Below are positions 61,817 through 64,000 of a stretch of 64,000 nt of DNA, in pieces. The notes below the pieces were generated by a model. The model worked only from the letters and a program-made list of their open reading frames with translations, had not been told where the DNA came from and made no database searches. A program made the translations under genes and the position numbers. Each line of letters opens with the position of its first letter. The first letter of the stretch is position 1. This DNA is from Chitinophaga pinensis DSM 2588 (GTDB lineage: Bacteria > Bacteroidota > Bacteroidia > Chitinophagales > Chitinophagaceae), in NCBI RefSeq assembly GCF_000024005.1, contig NC_013132.1:6380001-6444000 (forward strand). The letters are read 5' to 3'.

Positions 61817-62563
61817 TTAAACAGACGCTCCCGGGTCTGCGTCTTCTTTGTTTTTATTAGTGATCACCTTGTCCAGCATCTGCCCCATAAACACATCACG
61901 GTATGTTTGTCCGATGGGAATCTGATCTTCTGTAAATTCCAGGTGAACCATATTCCCATGAATCATGATGATAAAAGGGATAGCGATGATGAAAGATTTA
62001 TGGATCCGCAGAAAGCGGTCCCCAGGTAGCTTCCCTTCAAGGCTGCCGATATTCAGCTGTGCCATCACCTGCTCTTTGTCACGGGTATGAAAACAGACAT
62101 ACCGTCCTTTTCCTTCGATGTAAATGATGTCGTTCACATTTATCTTCAAGAGCTTTCCCTTATACTCGGTTTTGACCAGTATAAAATCATCCGTTTCTTT
62201 TTTGGGTGATGCGATTGCTTCCTGTGCCCGTTGTACCGCTTTCAGAAACCGCGGAAAGAAAATGGGTTTTAGCAGGTAATCCACCACATTATGATCATAT
62301 CCATCCAGCGCATATTCTCTGAAAGCTGTCGTCAATATCACCTTATATTTTTCGTTCAGCAATTGCAGCAGCTCTATCCCTGACATACCCGGCATCTGGA
62401 TATCAAGGAAGATGAGGTCCATCTCTGTCTGATGCAACAACTGCAAGGCTTCCACAGGATTGGTCGCGGTACCTGCCAGCTTCAGAAACGATGTCTGCTC
62501 AATATGCAGTGTCAGCAATTCTATTGCATGTGCTTCGTCATCTACGACAATACAATTGATCAT
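61817..62563 (-). CDS. LytTR-family response regulator
   Basis: 248 residues. The receiver domain (about 1-120) begins MINCIVVDDEAHAIELLTLH, with the phosphoacceptor D54 in IFLDIQMPG and the conserved Lys99 in DYLLKPI. The DNA-binding LytTR domain (about 140-240) reads ILVKTEYKGKLLKINVNDII and YIEGKGRYVCFHTRDKEQVM, then FLRIHKSFIIAIPFI. It acts as transcriptional output of the histidine kinase encoded 3 bp upstream. Confidence 0.94.
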   Translation of the reverse strand: MINCIVVDDEAHAIELLTLHIEQTSFLKLAGTATNPVEALQLLHQTEMDLIFLDIQMPGMSGIELLQLLNEKYKVILTTAFREYALDGYDHNVVDYLLKPIFFPRFLKAVQRAQEAIASPKKETDDFILVKTEYKGKLLKINVNDIIYIEGKGRYVCFHTRDKEQVMAQLNIGSLEGKLPGDRFLRIHKSFIIAIPFIIMIHGNMVHLEFTEDQIPIGQTYRDVFMGQMLDKVITNKNKEDADPGASV

Positions 62564-62566
62564 GAC

Positions 62567-63643
62567 TTACAGGTTAATGATTATCTCGTTTGAATAATAG
62601 TTTTCGTCTTCTTCAATCACAAATGACTGCTTCGCACCATACATAAGCTGTAAGCGTTGCTGTACATTGCTTAGTCCGATACCCTTGGAGGGTTCTTTCG
62701 GGCCTTTTTTCTTCTTGTTGCTCACCTTAAAAGAGATACGGTTTTTTGTTGCGTTTAATTCAAAACTCACCTGGTTCTGTTCATCATTCAGATCACCGTG
62801 TTTGAACGCGTTCTCTACCAATGTCACAAGGGCCAGAGTCGGCACATGCATTTCGCTCTCTTCTACATGCTCCTGGTATTTGATCTTGAGCATGTGATTA
62901 AACCGGATCTGGTTCATTTCTATCACCTTCTTCATGTGATCCACTTCCAGCGTGAGCGGTACGGTACCCAGCTCTCCCCAGTCGTCCAGTGCATAACTCA
63001 TGATCTCTGATAAGAGGTGTACGGCGTGTGCGGCTTCCGGACTCGTCTTCAGTGTCTTTGTATAAATAAAGCTGAGCGAGTTAAACAGGAAATGCGGATT
63101 GATCTGATACCTGATAGCAGAAAGCTCTGCCTGCAGTTTTTGCTTCTCCAGTTCCTCCTTTCGCCGGTGCACTTCATTGGACGTTATGAGGGTGGCAAAA
63201 TAAATCGATACCATCACCATAATGACATCAAGGATGACCGTAGTAACCAGAAAAGTATGCGGCGAAATATGTACGTTTTCTCCGATGGCGGGATCAATTT
63301 TTTTGAAGTGCCAGCAGTACTCATAGACTGTCAGTAATATCAGAAACAGTATACACTTTAACAATGCTCTTTTCCATTTCCTGGTCTGTACCAATGGCAG
63401 CGCCAGGTGATAGATCAGAATATAATAAACGATCGTTCCCTTGATGATTGCATGACCAAAATTGAAATAAACAGCCTGGCTGCCGCCAAATTGTTTGATG
63501 GTCGTTTCGGGCCCCTGTAGTCCGATCAGAAAAAGGAATACCGCTACACTCCAGGTCGTATAGATTGCCAGGATGATCAATATCTGCCGCCAATGTTTCC
63601 TGACCGGCGCCAGTATGTTAAGGTCTTTTATACTCATATACAT
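62567..63643 (-). CDS. LytS-like sensor histidine kinase
   Basis: 358 residues. Four hydrophobic segments in the first about 165 residues (ILIILAIYTTWSVAVFLFLI; IKGTIVYYILIYHLALPLV; LLKCILFLILLTVYEYCW; VTTVILDVIMVMVSIYFATL) are followed by the His_kinase region IRYQINPHFLFNSLSFIYTK (phosphoacceptor His) and an ATPase domain (VPTLALVTLVENAFKHGDLN, then GIGLSNVQQRLQLMYG). The partner response regulator follows by 3 bp. The signal is unknown. Confidence 0.93.
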   Translation of the reverse strand: MYMSIKDLNILAPVRKHWRQILIILAIYTTWSVAVFLFLIGLQGPETTIKQFGGSQAVYFNFGHAIIKGTIVYYILIYHLALPLVQTRKWKRALLKCILFLILLTVYEYCWHFKKIDPAIGENVHISPHTFLVTTVILDVIMVMVSIYFATLITSNEVHRRKEELEKQKLQAELSAIRYQINPHFLFNSLSFIYTKTLKTSPEAAHAVHLLSEIMSYALDDWGELGTVPLTLEVDHMKKVIEMNQIRFNHMLKIKYQEHVEESEMHVPTLALVTLVENAFKHGDLNDEQNQVSFELNATKNRISFKVSNKKKKGPKEPSKGIGLSNVQQRLQLMYGAKQSFVIEEDENYYSNEIIINL

Positions 63644-64000
63644 TTTTCTGTAAATGCGCCCTAGCGGTTATGCTCCTATGCGCGGCGCTACAGTCACATT
63701 TATGATGCAATATTAGACCATATGCCGTTGCCGGTAAAGTATTATACAACAACAGCCAGATTACTGACACAAACAACCTTATTCCTGCTAATTCGGTAGC
63801 TCCGGAGGGTTAAAAACCGGCATAACAGGATAATTTTTAACCTTTTGCTCTTTTTACTGTTATTATGCGGAAATGCCCTGCACCGCAAAAAACTATTAGC
63901 TCCAGAATTATTGCGGCTATTTTCTGCTCTATTCACTAACGATCTAAAACAACATTATGAAAAGGATTATATTAATCGGAAACAAATCCTGGGAGTAGAA
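63644..64000. other. Right-end intergenic region
   Basis: No gene can be supported. It includes the promoter of the LytS-type kinase gene on the minus strand and GGTTAAAAA with TTTTTAACC (about 63809-63842), a 9-bp inverted repeat ending in TTTT. An ATG at 63957 starts MKRIILIGNKSWE but stops after 13 codons at the window edge. Confidence 0.4.

Noticed and set aside
63957..63998. MKRIILIGNKSWE start at the right edge as a new gene
   Set aside because: An in-frame TAG follows after 13 codons; it may be a leader or chance.

Overview
The window looks like a chromosomal segment of a Bacteroidota soil or gut saprophyte, most likely Chitinophaga or a close relative (Chitinophagaceae). The reasons are two SusC/SusD-type outer-membrane uptake loci, a sigma/FecR (anti-sigma) regulatory pair, type IX secretion (T9SS) C-terminal sorting domains on large glycan-active proteins, LytTR/LytS signalling, tandem-FtsX ABC permeases and weak Shine-Dalgarno sequences. 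Genus assignment is by gene content only; no rRNA is present.

Layout. 1-12.1 kb (all +): the end of a SusC receptor, its SusD lipoprotein, a large DUF5117-type zinc metalloprotease, then two very large T9SS-exported multimodular proteins: a GH16 glucanase-type enzyme and a PQQ-type sugar dehydrogenase fused to two CBM6 modules. 12.2-22.8 kb: an AT-richer accessory island that starts at a tRNA-Lys(UUU) gene. It carries small, mostly unrelated cargo genes: three SUKH-superfamily (SMI1/KNR4-type) immunity-like genes, an extra peptide deformylase beside an AraC regulator, a DUF5694-like protein, an alpha/beta hydrolase and unrecognised membrane or exported proteins. The cargo is punctuated by five imperfect copies of a tRNA T-arm-like sequence, each followed by a terminator-like hairpin. 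I see no integrase or transposase. This is the most unusual part of the window and resembles an orphan-immunity cassette array.

22.9-34.9 kb: two short-chain dehydrogenases divergent from an HxlR regulator, a truncated NAD(P)-binding remnant, an AraC regulator, a BlaI/BlaR1-type pair with visible operator dyads, an FtsX-type ABC permease, a TonB-dependent siderophore-type receptor and an EthD-like exported protein. 35.1-48.9 kb: a probable transmembrane protein with a translationally coupled tiny ORF, then a long minus-strand operon reading sigma factor, FecR anti-sigma, SusC, SusD, DUF4843 lipoprotein, PKD-like lipoprotein, TlpA-type thiol oxidoreductase and a second DUF5117-type metalloprotease. 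This makes it a signal-responsive uptake system coupled to proteolysis or redox processing.

49-64 kb: a GH39-type glycosidase, a VOC protein, a stand-alone N-terminal half of an RluA-type pseudouridine synthase, a lipoprotein/membrane protein pair, a TPR sensor-regulator, a cupin, an aldo/keto reductase, a PAS-LuxR regulator, an S9 peptidase, a small lipoprotein and a LytS/LytR-type two-component pair. Domain calls were made by reading motifs; no database search was run.
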